Assembly: GCA_039105265.1 (NCBI GenBank)
Contig: JAPFFF010000058.1
Location: 868,001 to 932,000 of the forward strand
DNA from: Tritrichomonas musculus
Lineage: Eukaryota > Parabasalia > Tritrichomonadida > Tritrichomonadidae
Length of the DNA stretch: 64,000 bases
Direction of reading: 5' to 3'
Below are positions 1-9,869 of the stretch, piece by piece. The notes under the pieces were generated by a model. It was not told the DNA's origin. It made no database searches and saw only the letters and a program-made list of their open reading frames with translations. Position numbers and translations under genes: made by a program. Each line of letters opens with the position of its first letter. Position 1 is the stretch's first letter.

Positions 1-2660
1 ATTGAGGGTAACCGCAATTTTATATAAAACCCTATTATTTAGTATTTAATAGAAAAAATCTATTATTTCTATAGTTTACATATTTTTATATTTTTTTCAG
101 TGGTTTATATTTTTCTACCTCAGAAAAAAAAACATATATCACCACAAGTCGGCCCCTTGTACGAAAATAAAAAAAAAATTTATCATTATAATGCTCATAA
201 AATATTTTGAATATATACAAATTATTGTGCGAATCAGAATTGACACTTTTTTAAACTTGATAATCAATTATCAGTTTGTAAACCTGATATCGATATTCTC
301 AGGAAATCGTTAACCAAATGAGAAATGTTAGATGAAAAATATTGTAAATATGATAACGATAGGTATTCAAGCTATAAAAAATCTTACAATTTTTTTAAAA
401 TTGTAATATGTTAATGTAATATAATATTTATATAACATATCATTATTTTATTGAATTTTTAACATACAATTTTAAGATAATTAATAAACATTATTCATTA
501 AAATTGAATTGAGTTTTCAAAATTTGAATTAAATAAAATATTTTTCTGATGCGCATTTTTATTCATCAAATTTTGAAGATTTTTATTTTATTTTAATTGT
601 AAAATTCCATTTTCAATTATTTCTAACGATATATACTAAAAAATCGCAGATTTCTTGAATTAAAATTAATAAAATTTTTTGAATTTGATTCATAAAATTG
701 AATGGATTTAAAAATAAAAATGAACATTTAGAAAGATTGTATGTTAAAAATTTAACATGAATGAAATATATTTAATAAAAAGAAAATTTAAATGTAATAA
801 ATAAAAATAAGAAAAATCGTATGATTTATTATCGAAATATTTGTGAATTAAAAAAAAAGTGATTGTCAAATGTATAAAAACTTAAAATAATATCAATTAT
901 GATATTAGTTACTCAATTAAGATATTTATGAATATATGATAAAGCACTTTTCTAATTTAGATCATTATATTTATTCGATATATTATGAGATATATGTATT
1001 TCAAAAATATTTTTTTTTTATCTCAATTTTTTTGCTTGAATACTGATTGATAACGATTAATGATTATCAATCATTATGAGAAATTTTTCACTTGCTAAAA
1101 ATGATTAGATTTTATTTTTCTATTTGTAAAATAATATATCACTTAGATAAAACATATATTCTGACTTTTAATAAGTTTAAATTTATTTTAAGGGTGCACT
1201 TTAAACGGTCGCCATGGAAAATATAAATATCTTCACATATATAATGAATAAATTGTCATAAATAGAATATTTTTTTGTTATCCTTTTTATATTAATTACT
1301 AAAAGAGTTTAATGCCAATATATGAAATATTACAAATAAAATATTCAAATTCCATATAAAATCAAGAATTTGAAAATTCGCTCTTTAAAAATCTTTGTAA
1401 TCCGATATACATTAACATATTAAAATTTGAGAGAATAAGGTTTAAATCATAAGCCCCTCTATTAAAAATAAAGATTTTAAAAAAGAATTAAAATATACGT
1501 TAGATAGTTATCTATTTTTAGAAGGTAATGTTAACCATAAATCATAAACGTACGAAAAAATTTAAAATCGCTGCAAACTTTTTTGTGATGAATAAAAAAA
1601 AATTAGATCAATTTATCATATTTACCATCACTTCAGCGACAAATATCACGTTCGTTCTCGTAAAACCACACAAAAAAAAGATATCAAATATTGATGCTGA
1701 AAACTTTTTTTGATAAAACTTTGTAAATCAGCATATTTTTATATTAGAATTAATTTGTTATAATGATGAGAAAATACATTAAGCAGATATTGCTGAGAAG
1801 AAAAATTTGAAAAAAAGCGTATTTGCTTTATAAGTTTTTTTATAGTTTATTTAATCAAATGTAATATTGACAAATCGATTTAATATTAATTAAAGTTTTC
1901 TTTTAGTATAAAGGAACTATTTTTTGTGCTGATGATTGTCGAAATATGATATCAATCAGCATGTCAAAAATAATATTTTTAAGCTTACTCTCTTTACATC
2001 TCTTCTAAATTTCGCATAACATTAAAAAAAAGTAAAAATTAAGCAAAATATTAAGGCATAAAGCTACTCATGGAAAGAAAAAAACCGCCATCTTAAGGTG
2101 AATTTTGAGTTACTATGTTAAGAAAATTAACCAAAAAAATTGTAAATTTAAATTTTACCTTAAAATTATAACTATTTACTTTTTTTGATATAAATTTGTT
2201 TATTTTTACATAATTTTTCGGTGCTGCACGAAGCCGAATCTGGTTCCTTGAATTGCTGGATGAATCGGGAAGCTATTTGAACTATATAATTATGAATTAT
2301 TTAGTAAAAATTGAATTAAAAAACTATTCAAAAAGTTTAAAAGTTTTCAAAAAGTGGTGTAGAAAAATACGATTCTCCAAAATTTTTCTCGATATTTGAT
2401 ATCGATATTGATTATCAAATTAATAACTTTGTTATCAATATCAAAAAACGTACTGATAATTGATATCGATTATCAAGATATAACAAGCTTATCCGAACTA
2501 TTCCAAAATGATATTTAGGTTTTTTATGATGCGGCTATGGAATAACTCAAAAATTTTTTATTTCAATTATAAATGGAGAATATCAATCAAGTTTAAAAAA
2601 AAAAAAAAAGAAAAGAAAAAGTAAAAATTTAAAAATTTAAAAATTTAAAAATATAATGTA
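1..2660. other. AT-rich intergenic stretch, no gene seen
   Basis: No convincing gene is visible. The 61-residue frame at 1528-1713 is lysine/isoleucine-rich and resembles nothing I know. Short palindromic stretches rich in GATATCGAT and GATAATC at about 240-320 and 2390-2480 recall the interior of the 478-bp miniature element found intact at 29730-30207 and may be very diverged copies. A TTAAGGGTGC sequence at 1188, followed by a cttcacat...ataaat string, recalls the left end of the TTAA miniatures at 34390 and 38201, but no matching right end was found. Confidence 0.5.
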
Positions 2661-3941
2661 TAGGTCATTCAATAAGTTCGTAACTCCAACGTTTTAGAAA
2701 GAAGAAATGATTATTCAATTTTTAAATATAGTTTTTATAATTTATAGGAAGTATTCTATAATTTATTAAAATGATTTGTTTTATTAGATAATATTCGCTG
2801 AGTTGAAAGACGTTTAAAATTTTATACGTTTAAAAAATCATTTTTATGAATGTAGAATTTCGAGCAGTAGTGCATTATTACTGGCTTTTAGGGAAAGGGC
2901 CTACGGAGATCCATGATCAAATGGTTCAAGCTTATAATGGTGCTGCACCTACATTATCTTTTGTTAAAAAATGGATTGTAATGTTTAAGAATGGGCGCAC
3001 AGAGCTGAATGATTTGCCACGGTCAGGAAGACCCATTAACGAAGATTATATAGATAAAGTGAAGCAATACATTGAAGATTACCCGTTTTCATCTGCTCAG
3101 AGCATTTCATCAGCTATTGGTATTCATGCTTATACAGTTATTAAGATTTTAACTGTTGATCTTGGCAGAAAAAAAAGGCATGCAAAATGGGTCCCTCATG
3201 TTTTGACAGATTGTCAAATTAAAAATCGTCGGCAAGAATGTTATTCTCTTTATTCTATATTGAAAGGTCTATCAAAAACAAAACAATATCAGGTGATTAC
3301 ATGTGATGAAAGTTGGTTTTATCTCAACTATTATACAGAAGAAGCTTATTTACATGAAGGTGAAAACATTGTTCTTCCCAATCGTCTCATTTCTGATCAA
3401 AAAATTATGATTTTTAGTGCTTTTTCAGCTTCAGGTCTCGTTCTATTAGAAATGCTCCCACTTAAAACAAGATTTAACTCACAGTACATGTGTGACGTTA
3501 TTTTACCAAGTTTGAGAGAAGCTGCTCAAACGAAGCTTGGAATAAGAAAGAATTCAAATGTATTAATTCATTTAGATAACGCAAAACCTCATAATTCTAA
3601 AAAAACAAATGAAAAATTCAAGGAGCTCAAGTTCACACGCTTGCCACATCCGGCTTATTCGCCAGATGTGAGTCCCAACGACTTTTTTTTATATGGTTTT
3701 TCAAAAAATAAGTTGAAAGGAAAAGTGCACAATTCGGCAAATGAACTTTTTCAATCACTGACAGAAATCATTGAAAATATTGATAAATCGACGTGGGAAG
3801 CCGTGTTCCAAAATTGGATTAACAGACTTCATCTGGTTTTTTTAAGCGGTGGAGCTTACCTTTAAAATAAACAATTTTAATTTTATTTTCATTTATTGTG
3901 TGTTGAAATATTTCAGAGTTACGAACTTATTGAATGACCTA
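2661..3941 (+). mobile_element. Intact mariner transposon with 26-bp perfect TIRs
   Basis: The element is 1281 bp long and bounded by perfect 26-bp terminal inverted repeats (2661-2686 and 3916-3941, starting TAGGTCATTCAATAAG). It carries one uninterrupted transposase frame. TA lies on both sides, as expected for Tc1/mariner insertion. The flanking match is longer than TA: TATAATGTA occurs immediately before and immediately after. The simplest reading is insertion at a TA inside a short TAATGTA tandem repeat. Perfect ends and an open frame indicate a recent insertion. Confidence 0.95.
2846..3865 (+). CDS. Mariner transposase, D,D34D type
   Basis: This 339-residue protein cuts and pastes the element that carries it. 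The N-terminal third (about 1-115) looks like the paired helix-turn-helix DNA-binding region, with the linker GRP at 61-63 and the mariner signature WVPH at 115-118. The catalytic triad is complete: D154 in TCDESWF, D244 in HLDNAKPHN and D279 in SPNDFFLYG. Exactly 34 residues separate the last two, as in the mariner family. Length and motifs match functional mariners (about 340-350 residues). ATG at 2846 is the first in-frame start. The gene lies inside perfect TIRs, and no break is seen. Activity cannot be judged from sequence alone. Confidence 0.95.
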   Translation: MNVEFRAVVHYYWLLGKGPTEIHDQMVQAYNGAAPTLSFVKKWIVMFKNGRTELNDLPRSGRPINEDYIDKVKQYIEDYPFSSAQSISSAIGIHAYTVIKILTVDLGRKKRHAKWVPHVLTDCQIKNRRQECYSLYSILKGLSKTKQYQVITCDESWFYLNYYTEEAYLHEGENIVLPNRLISDQKIMIFSAFSASGLVLLEMLPLKTRFNSQYMCDVILPSLREAAQTKLGIRKNSNVLIHLDNAKPHNSKKTNEKFKELKFTRLPHPAYSPDVSPNDFFLYGFSKNKLKGKVHNSANELFQSLTEIIENIDKSTWEAVFQNWINRLHLVFLSGGAYL

Positions 3942-3975
3942 TATAATGTATAAAAAATAAAACAAAGCATAATAT

Positions 3976-4450
3976 AAATGAAAAAATTAAATGATTATTT
4001 ATATGGACATCTAGATTTGTTATGTTCTGAGCTACCACATATCTATTTGATGTTCAGACGTTCATCCCAGATATTTGAGGAATGACACAATTATACAAAA
4101 AAATAAGAAGCCTCTAATTATAAAGAATGATGATTCTCAAAAAAAGTCATTTCAATATTCATATATAATGTCTCAACTTTCGCCATTTGCTGCACTTGCT
4201 TCAAAAAATGCAAATATTACAGAATTATTTGAAACATTCTTACACAAATTAAATGATTTAAAGATAGAGATTATTAAAGGCATGCCATCTACAATTCAAG
4301 AAGCAGGAAGATTGGCAACAATTGCCTCAAAGCATGTTGTTTTGGGAGGAAAACCTAAATTGAAGCAAATTCGGCATTGTACGATATGTGGTAGCTCAGA
4401 ACATAACAAATCTAGATATCCATATAAATAATCATTTAATTTTTTCATTT
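3976..4450. mobile_element. Relic flanked by 68-bp inverted repeats
   Basis: A 68-bp sequence at 3976-4043 recurs inverted at 4383-4450 with a single mismatch (67 of 68). The right arm contains coding sequence for a zinc knuckle, so the left arm is an inverted copy of that gene end. Two readings are possible: a MULE-like element with long TIRs, or a fold-back derivative of one. No clear target-site duplication flanks it. The near-identity of the arms implies a recent origin or gene conversion. Confidence 0.6.
4075..4431 (+). pseudogene. Transposase C-terminal fragment with zinc knuckle
   Basis: This open frame of 118 codons has no good ATG at its start. It ends in a CCHC-like knuckle, CTICGSSEHNKSRYP, preceded by basic KPKLKQIRH. 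That arrangement is typical of the C-terminus of Mutator-like (MULE) transposases and of some other transposases. The last cysteine expected in a CCHC knuckle (C-x2-C-x4-H-x4-C) is replaced by tyrosine. The upstream part is not recognisable. Catalytic domains are absent, so this is a remnant. Assignment to MULE rather than another superfamily is an inference. Confidence 0.45.
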
Positions 4451-4894
4451 GATATAACATGGCGGCAAGGAAGAGCCAGAGGACTTCCTTGCTCTCTTAG
4501 GATGAACCAAACACAAACATTTGATAAGATGTTCCAAACAAAAGCTGAGTATTCAAATAATAATTTTCCAAAATATCTGATATCATCACAATTAACTAAC
4601 GGAAATAATGGATATTGTTTATCTGTTGATGAGTAACTATGAGTCAATAATGCTGAAACTTGATTATTAATATTTTTAATTATATTTTTTAATTGAAAGT
4701 GGCGCGAAAAAATTCTGAAGAATAAATAATTGGTCAATAAAAAGGTCAAATTAAAGTTATTTAATCAAACTTTTTGAATGAAATAAAATAATAATCATTT
4801 CACCTGGGTCAAATGAAAGGTTAATATATGGTCAAATTTTGAATACTTCCGTTTGAGTGGCGAAAACGATTGTTCACAAAATTTGATATTTATA
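4451..4894. other. Intergenic, possible small coding remnant
   Basis: From 4451 to 4636 the plus strand keeps an open frame (about 60 residues, containing SSQLTNGNNGYCLSVDE) that could be a further remnant of the neighbouring element. I recognise no family. The rest is plain AT-rich DNA. Confidence 0.3.
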
Positions 4895-5754
4895 AAGGTC
4901 GTACAACTGAATTTTAACAGTAAAACTCAATGATTGGTTTGTTAAAACTAATTATATTTTATTATTATAATAATAATCAGTTTTATAAATATTTGCATCG
5001 TACAAAATTCAAATTAAAATAAAAACTAAAAGGATATAAGTATATATTAAATTTTCTTCAGAAAATAAATTTGAGTATTTTATCTCAATTTATTTTAATT
5101 ATTTTTGATAAGAATTTTATAACACTTTATAAAAATTTAGAATAGCGATAACTTTTTATATAATTTATTCTAATCATTAATTCTTTTGATATCTTTTTAT
5201 ATGCTTTTAAAACATTAATTGTTATATAAAAATAGTTATTATTATTGAAAAAATAAAATTCATTTTTTAGCTAAAAATGCAGAAAAATTGAATTTGTTGA
5301 ATTATTAAATGATGATTTTAAAAAAATTGGACGTTACAGGAGCCAAATGACGAATACAATTTTATTTATATGCATTTACTTTCTAATATATTTGAATTTC
5401 ATTCTAAATCAAATGTCAGTTTTTTCTAAAAATGAAGATTTAGTTGATTGGTTTCATAAATATAAAAAGTCTAATATTTCAATTACTGAAGGATTTCGTC
5501 AAAAAGTAAAATATTATTTGTATAACACATAGTATATCCATTCAAATGACATCTATATTTTTTAAATGATGCAAATATATAAGAAATCGATATATATTGA
5601 ATTTTAATTAAAGTCTTTATTTCAACCATTACATTTTATAATATTGGATATAAAATATATAAATTATATATTATAATTATTAAATAAATTATTTATTAAG
5701 ATAAATATAAATTTATTTAATTTTATTTTTTATTCAATTTAGTTGTACGACCTT
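4895..5754. mobile_element. Non-autonomous TIR element, 860 bp
   Basis: The ends are inverted repeats of 19 bp with one mismatch (left starts AAGGTCGTACAACT at 4895, right ends AGTTGTACGACCTT at 5754). TATA lies directly outside both ends, consistent with a TA-type target duplication of the Tc1/mariner group. The interior is AT-rich without a transposase; the 61-codon frame at 5347-5532 has no recognisable domain. It is probably a miniature that depends on a transposase elsewhere. Confidence 0.6.
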
Positions 5755-6168
5755 TATATTTATACATTTTTTCAATCATTATATTTATGACAGCTTTTCA
5801 AAACAACTTTTCTATTAATCTATATGTAATTGATGCTATATAAAATACTAAATCAAATACTTAACGAAAAAAAAAAAATTTATTTGTTCATACTAAATTA
5901 AAACGGATATACTTTTTTTTTGAAAACAACTTTTTAAAAGAATTTGAAAAGAACGTTTTTCATTTTAATTCACTACTTTACAAATTTTTGAAGCTATTCA
6001 AAGCATCTTCGAATATCTTAGCATTATAATTATTTATGATAAAAATTATATTTTAATAATAGTAATAACCATATACATTATTTAAATCATGTATATATAA
6101 ATGGAACTATCTATTATAAAAGTCAGGAAATGATAAATATAAAAAAATAAAAATACGTTTAAATCTTT
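5755..6168. other. Intergenic region upstream of the TTLL gene
   Basis: AT-rich, with no gene seen. It presumably contains the promoter of the gene starting at 6169. An ACGTTTAAA string ends about 10 bp before the ATG, but no clear TCA-Y-T initiator was found. Confidence 0.4.
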
Positions 6169-7455
6169 ATGACAAACTTTTTGTATAATGTTGGTAAAAA
6201 TTTATCACTTATTTCTGCAATGAGTTGTTTAATATGTACAAATGGAAAAGTTCTTTACTATGTTGTTAAGCAGGCTCTCCGCCAACTTGGAATATCATTT
6301 CAAAGAGATAACGAGCAAGGGGTTCTAGTTTGGTCAGATGCAATTAGGCTTGATTTATTTGATTCTGTATATCCATATCAAGTGATCAATAGACTTCCAT
6401 TTGCGCCCACGTGGTGTAGAAAAGCACCATTTGTTCGTCTAATCCAAAGAATAGCTCGTATCTTTCCCAATGATTACAAATTCCTTCCTGAGTCATTTGT
6501 CTTGCCTTATGATGAAAAGGAATTTGAAGAGGCTCTTCAAAAGCATAATAAGTTTTACATTTACAAGCCTGATAGAGGTTCCCTTGGACATGGCATTAGG
6601 CTTATTGCTCCTGATATGCAGTTTAAGCCAACCCAACGATTAGCAGTCGCCCAAGAATATATAGAATCATATACTATTGATAATTTGAAGTTTGATCTTC
6701 GAATTTATGTTCTTATTTGTTCTATTTCACCACTAAAAATATATGTTTGCCGAAATGGAGTTGCAAGATTTTGTACAGAAGACAGTGGTACAGACTCAAA
6801 ATATTCTTTTTTGACTAACACAGCAATCAATTCCAAAAATCCTGACGCCGTACCTGATAAAATGACTCGAATGATTACTGATGTGTTTGCACAAATGCAA
6901 AAGGATGGAGTTGATATTAAAACTTTATGGCAGAGAATTGATAACGTCATTATTCTCACAGTCATGTCTGCCTATGGTTATCTCTTGAAAAAAGAAAGAG
7001 AGATATGTCCAAATAATGGTTTCCCTAGGTGTTTCCAAATCATTGGATGTGATATTCTTCTTGATAAAAATCTTCGGCCATATATTCTCGAAATTAACCA
7101 CAGGCCATCAATGAAAACAAACACTGAAAATTCCAAAAACTTAAAGATTCAGATGCTCAAAGATGCTCTTAAGGTTGCAGCCCCTTATCAACCTCTTCAA
7201 CAATTATTGAAAGATTTGGACAAATACCCTGTTACAAACGAAGAAATGAGAGAAATTGTTGAAGGTAATCCAAAAGTTTTTGATGAAATTAAAAATTTAC
7301 GACTGAGGAACGAAAGGCATAACAGCTTTGAATTAGTCTATCCCAAAAAGTCGCATAGATATAACCTTATTCTAGACAAAATTATGAAGTTGCCAACAGA
7401 AAATCTCAGCGAGTTTGAAGTTGACAACACAGATAGAAATAGTTATGATGATTAA
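6169..7455 (+). CDS. Tubulin-tyrosine-ligase-like (TTLL) enzyme
   Basis: This 428-residue protein of the TTL/TTLL family most likely adds glutamate (or another amino acid) to tubulin tails in cilia, axostyle or cytoskeletal microtubules. The ATP-grasp features are in order: YKPDRGSLGHGI (132-142) matches the nucleotide-binding K-P-x-x-G-S-x-G loop; VAQEYI (160-165); KFDLRIYVLI (174-183) contains the family's D-x-R-x-Y/W-V-L core; FLTNTAINSKNP (214-225) matches the HLTN-x-x-x-N segment; GCDILLD (293-299) and LEINHRPS (307-314) carry the metal-binding acidic and Asn residues. The length fits a single-domain TTLL. ATG at 6169 opens the frame. Glutamylase versus glycylase type cannot be settled from sequence alone. 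Confidence 0.9.
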   Translation: MTNFLYNVGKNLSLISAMSCLICTNGKVLYYVVKQALRQLGISFQRDNEQGVLVWSDAIRLDLFDSVYPYQVINRLPFAPTWCRKAPFVRLIQRIARIFPNDYKFLPESFVLPYDEKEFEEALQKHNKFYIYKPDRGSLGHGIRLIAPDMQFKPTQRLAVAQEYIESYTIDNLKFDLRIYVLICSISPLKIYVCRNGVARFCTEDSGTDSKYSFLTNTAINSKNPDAVPDKMTRMITDVFAQMQKDGVDIKTLWQRIDNVIILTVMSAYGYLLKKEREICPNNGFPRCFQIIGCDILLDKNLRPYILEINHRPSMKTNTENSKNLKIQMLKDALKVAAPYQPLQQLLKDLDKYPVTNEEMREIVEGNPKVFDEIKNLRLRNERHNSFELVYPKKSHRYNLILDKIMKLPTENLSEFEVDNTDRNSYDD

Positions 7456-7772
7456 TTATGCCAGCTCTATTCTTAAATTTTTCATCCAGAATTGAATTCT
7501 GGATTTTTTTCTATGTCATTCTTCCTTGAAAAAGGTTTTATAAGACTTTTTTGAAAAATATAATACGATTTTTTTTTTTTTTTAAAGATTTAGAAAATTA
7601 AAAATTATATTTTTTGATAAGCAATAATTGATTTTGATTAGAAAGTATCTATGTGATCTTAGAAATGAATTGTGTTTGGCTCACAAACTTTGTTGGATTT
7701 TATAAATGTGAGAAAATAAATGTATGAGATGATTCAAATAATTTCAATAATATCATTGAATATTAATATTCA
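7456..7772. other. Intergenic, TTLL to TAF10-like
   Basis: 317 bp of AT-rich DNA including a T-run near 7570. An inverted pair, cagaattgaattctg, just after the TTLL stop (about 7489-7503) could fold near its 3' end. No other structure is seen. Confidence 0.4.
7753..7757 (+). promoter_or_regulatory. Initiator-like TCATT before the TAF10-like gene
   Basis: TCATT lies 15 bp before the ATG at 7773. It fits the trichomonad initiator consensus TCA-Y-(T/A), at which transcription starts a few bases upstream of the coding region. Confidence 0.45.
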
Positions 7773-8180
7773 ATGAATCTACCCAATCCAATTCCTGAAC
7801 AGACGCATACTAATGAACCAGTGAAAAATGGTCAAGAAAACTTGCAAGCGAATGCAGCAGAGTTTGTTGATGTTCCACCAGGCGAAGATCCGGAATTAAA
7901 TCAAACCTTAAAAATTCTACTTGAAAGTTCGGGATTTCAAATAAAAGATCCTAGAATTATAACTGTTGTTGAAAATGCATTAGCACAAAAACTTGATGCA
8001 ATATTGGCAAATACTCGTTTTTTAGGTGGAATCCAAGAATCAAAAGATCAAAAAGAGCTTCATCTTTTACAATTGAAGCCTGCCCTCAATGAAGAAGATA
8101 TTCATATCGATAGACCTGAATTTGTTCTTGAGCAGCCAAATTTAAAAATGACTACAAGGAGAACAAAAATTGGCAAATGA
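7773..8180 (+). CDS. TAF10-like histone-fold subunit of TFIID/SAGA
   Basis: This 135-residue protein has a disordered, proline- and acidic-rich N-terminus (1-40) and then a segment matching the TAF10 histone-fold layout. LNQTLKILLESSGFQIKDPR (about 42-61) resembles the TAF10 pattern of a helix followed by GF-x-x-x-DPRI. IITVVENALAQKLDAILANT follows, then LLQLKPALNEEDIHIDRPEF, which parallels the C-terminal TAF10 segment ending in hydrophobic-x-(K/R)-(K/R/D)-P. TAF10 helps to assemble TFIID and SAGA at promoters. The protein is shorter than metazoan TAF10 (about 220), though yeast and protist versions vary. It is transcribed in the same direction as TTLL and is tail-to-tail with the next gene. 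The family call rests on pattern, not a search. Confidence 0.6.
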   Translation: MNLPNPIPEQTHTNEPVKNGQENLQANAAEFVDVPPGEDPELNQTLKILLESSGFQIKDPRIITVVENALAQKLDAILANTRFLGGIQESKDQKELHLLQLKPALNEEDIHIDRPEFVLEQPNLKMTTRRTKIGK

Positions 8181-8339
8181 ATATCATTAATTTTTATTGT
8201 ATTAATTTTGTTCAAATAATCTTTTATTAAGTTGTCATTATATCAAATTTAATTTCACGAAAAATTTAATTTGGCAGTCCTTCATATTCGATATATACTA
8301 CTGAACTTGTAAAGATTATCATGTTGTAAATATATCAAA
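8181..8339. other. Short tail-to-tail intergenic gap
   Basis: 159 bp between two converging stop codons. It must hold both 3' ends. AT-rich, nothing else seen. Confidence 0.4.
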
Positions 8340-9857
8340 TTATTGTTTAAATTCCTTTTTTTCTCTATTTTTTGCTTTCCTTATCAATATATAGAAGTTC
8401 TCTGAATATAGTTTGAGAGTTACAAGAAGTTTTTGACATTCTTCATTTAGCATTGAATTATTTAGCAAATTTGATTCTATTTTTTCTCTCAAGTCTTCTT
8501 CACATATTAAAAATGCATCAATTATGAATTGTCCAACTGATTTATACATTTGATTTTTGTATTCAATTCTTAAATCAGTATCTGTTGGATGAGATAAATC
8601 AAAATATCCTCTTTTTATCATGACCTCAATTTCTTCTTCTGCAAGGAAAATGAGATAGATGATAGAATTGATAACAATCGCCATAAGATAATCATTAGTA
8701 TTAGATTCAAGAAATTCAATAAGAATTGTCAGGTAATTCTCATTCAAATTATATCCTTTTTCTTGATTAATGAAAACTAGAGTAGGATTATCCTTAACAA
8801 TAAATGAAAGTATACGAATTGATGATTCTTTCAGATCATATGGATAATTTGTTGAAGTAAGAATAATTAAAAGTAGAGAACTGAAAATTCCCCATTGAAA
8901 AGTGGAAATAAACTCTTCTTTTTCTTCAACTTCTTTGTCTGTTTGTGGATTTCTTAATATCGCAGTTGAAATGACTTTCAATAAAGATTTTAAATCTTTG
9001 AATGAAGCATTTTTTGCAATACATTCAGCTGAACTAAAAATATTTATTTTTGTTATATCAACAAATCCACTTTCAATTGATTTTGACGTCAAATCAAAAA
9101 TAAAAAATGGTTGGGTTTCAAAATCAAACATCTTTTCCTCAATAAAAACTTTCAAAATGGAAAATGATTTAAAATCATTAATTTTATTGGAATTTATATC
9201 TTTTAATTTATCTGAAAAACCGTTCAAGATATGGATGAAAATATCACATATTTTCATTTGATGTTCGATATTTACCTCATCAAAAATTGAAATAAATTTG
9301 CTAATAAAATGATATTGTTCAATAAAATTATCAATTGCATCAGGGTTATCTTTAAGGATTTCTTTAATTAGTGTAAGGGCAAGTAAAAAAGAATGATCTA
9401 GACTTTTTTGAATAACATTTGGCATTATTAAATTAAAAATGCAATTAAAAAAAGTTGATGTAGAAAATAAAGTAATGTCAATTTCATTACATTGCAAAAT
9501 ATCATAAATAATTAAAAGTATAATGTAAATTAGATCATTATTTTTTGAATATGTTTCTGTATTTTCAAGTAATTTGATTAGGGTTGGGACGATAATAAAA
9601 TCATTATAACAAAATATATGAAAATAAAAGTCAGGTAAAATATATTGTATATGCTGGTGAATATAATGTCCTGTTCTTAATAAGTTTTGGCAATCTAATG
9701 TGTCGGAATAATTAAGAAAATTGATAACGGCTTGAATTATTGAACTAAAACATTCAGAATCACTGGTCTTATCACTAATATTTAAGCAATTATCTAAAAA
9801 AATTGAATTTTTGGCATTAATTTGAAATAAATCGGGGAATTTATATGTGAAACTCAT
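8340..9857 (-). CDS. Unassigned all-helical protein, possible armadillo-type
   Basis: This 505-residue protein is not recognised. It is rich in Ile, Leu, Phe and Asn with repeated amphipathic helices (for example LIYIILLIIYDILQ near 110-125 and YLMAIVINSIIYLIFLAEEE near 395-415) spaced as in armadillo or HEAT solenoids. No signal peptide or convincing membrane span is seen; the very hydrophobic runs are short and broken by polar residues. The ATG at 9857 is supported by a TCACTTT initiator-like motif just upstream. The C-terminus is basic (KAKNREKKEFKQ). Function unknown; a scaffold or adaptor is only a guess from the fold. Confidence 0.6.
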   Translation of the reverse strand: MSFTYKFPDLFQINAKNSIFLDNCLNISDKTSDSECFSSIIQAVINFLNYSDTLDCQNLLRTGHYIHQHIQYILPDFYFHIFCYNDFIIVPTLIKLLENTETYSKNNDLIYIILLIIYDILQCNEIDITLFSTSTFFNCIFNLIMPNVIQKSLDHSFLLALTLIKEILKDNPDAIDNFIEQYHFISKFISIFDEVNIEHQMKICDIFIHILNGFSDKLKDINSNKINDFKSFSILKVFIEEKMFDFETQPFFIFDLTSKSIESGFVDITKINIFSSAECIAKNASFKDLKSLLKVISTAILRNPQTDKEVEEKEEFISTFQWGIFSSLLLIILTSTNYPYDLKESSIRILSFIVKDNPTLVFINQEKGYNLNENYLTILIEFLESNTNDYLMAIVINSIIYLIFLAEEEIEVMIKRGYFDLSHPTDTDLRIEYKNQMYKSVGQFIIDAFLICEEDLREKIESNLLNNSMLNEECQKLLVTLKLYSENFYILIRKAKNREKKEFKQ

Positions 9858-9862
9858 CTAAT

Positions 9863-9869
9863 AAAGTGA
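9863..9869 (-). promoter_or_regulatory. Initiator-like TCACTTT
   Basis: Read on the minus strand, TCACTTT lies 5 bp before the ATG at 9857 and fits TCA-Y-(T/A). Confidence 0.45.

Noticed and set aside
1528-1713. 61-codon frame as a small gene
   Set aside because: Low-complexity composition expected in AT-rich DNA, with no family or promoter support.
2221-2290. Possible tRNA in a GC-richer patch (GGTTCCTTGAATTGC)
   Set aside because: No cloverleaf with acceptor, D and anticodon stems could be drawn.
6815-6826. ACTAACACAGCA inside the TTLL gene, resembling the trichomonad intron 3' motif ACTAACACACAG
   Set aside because: The frame continues through it and encodes the conserved FLTNTAINSKN segment; no matching GTAYGT 5' site was seen.
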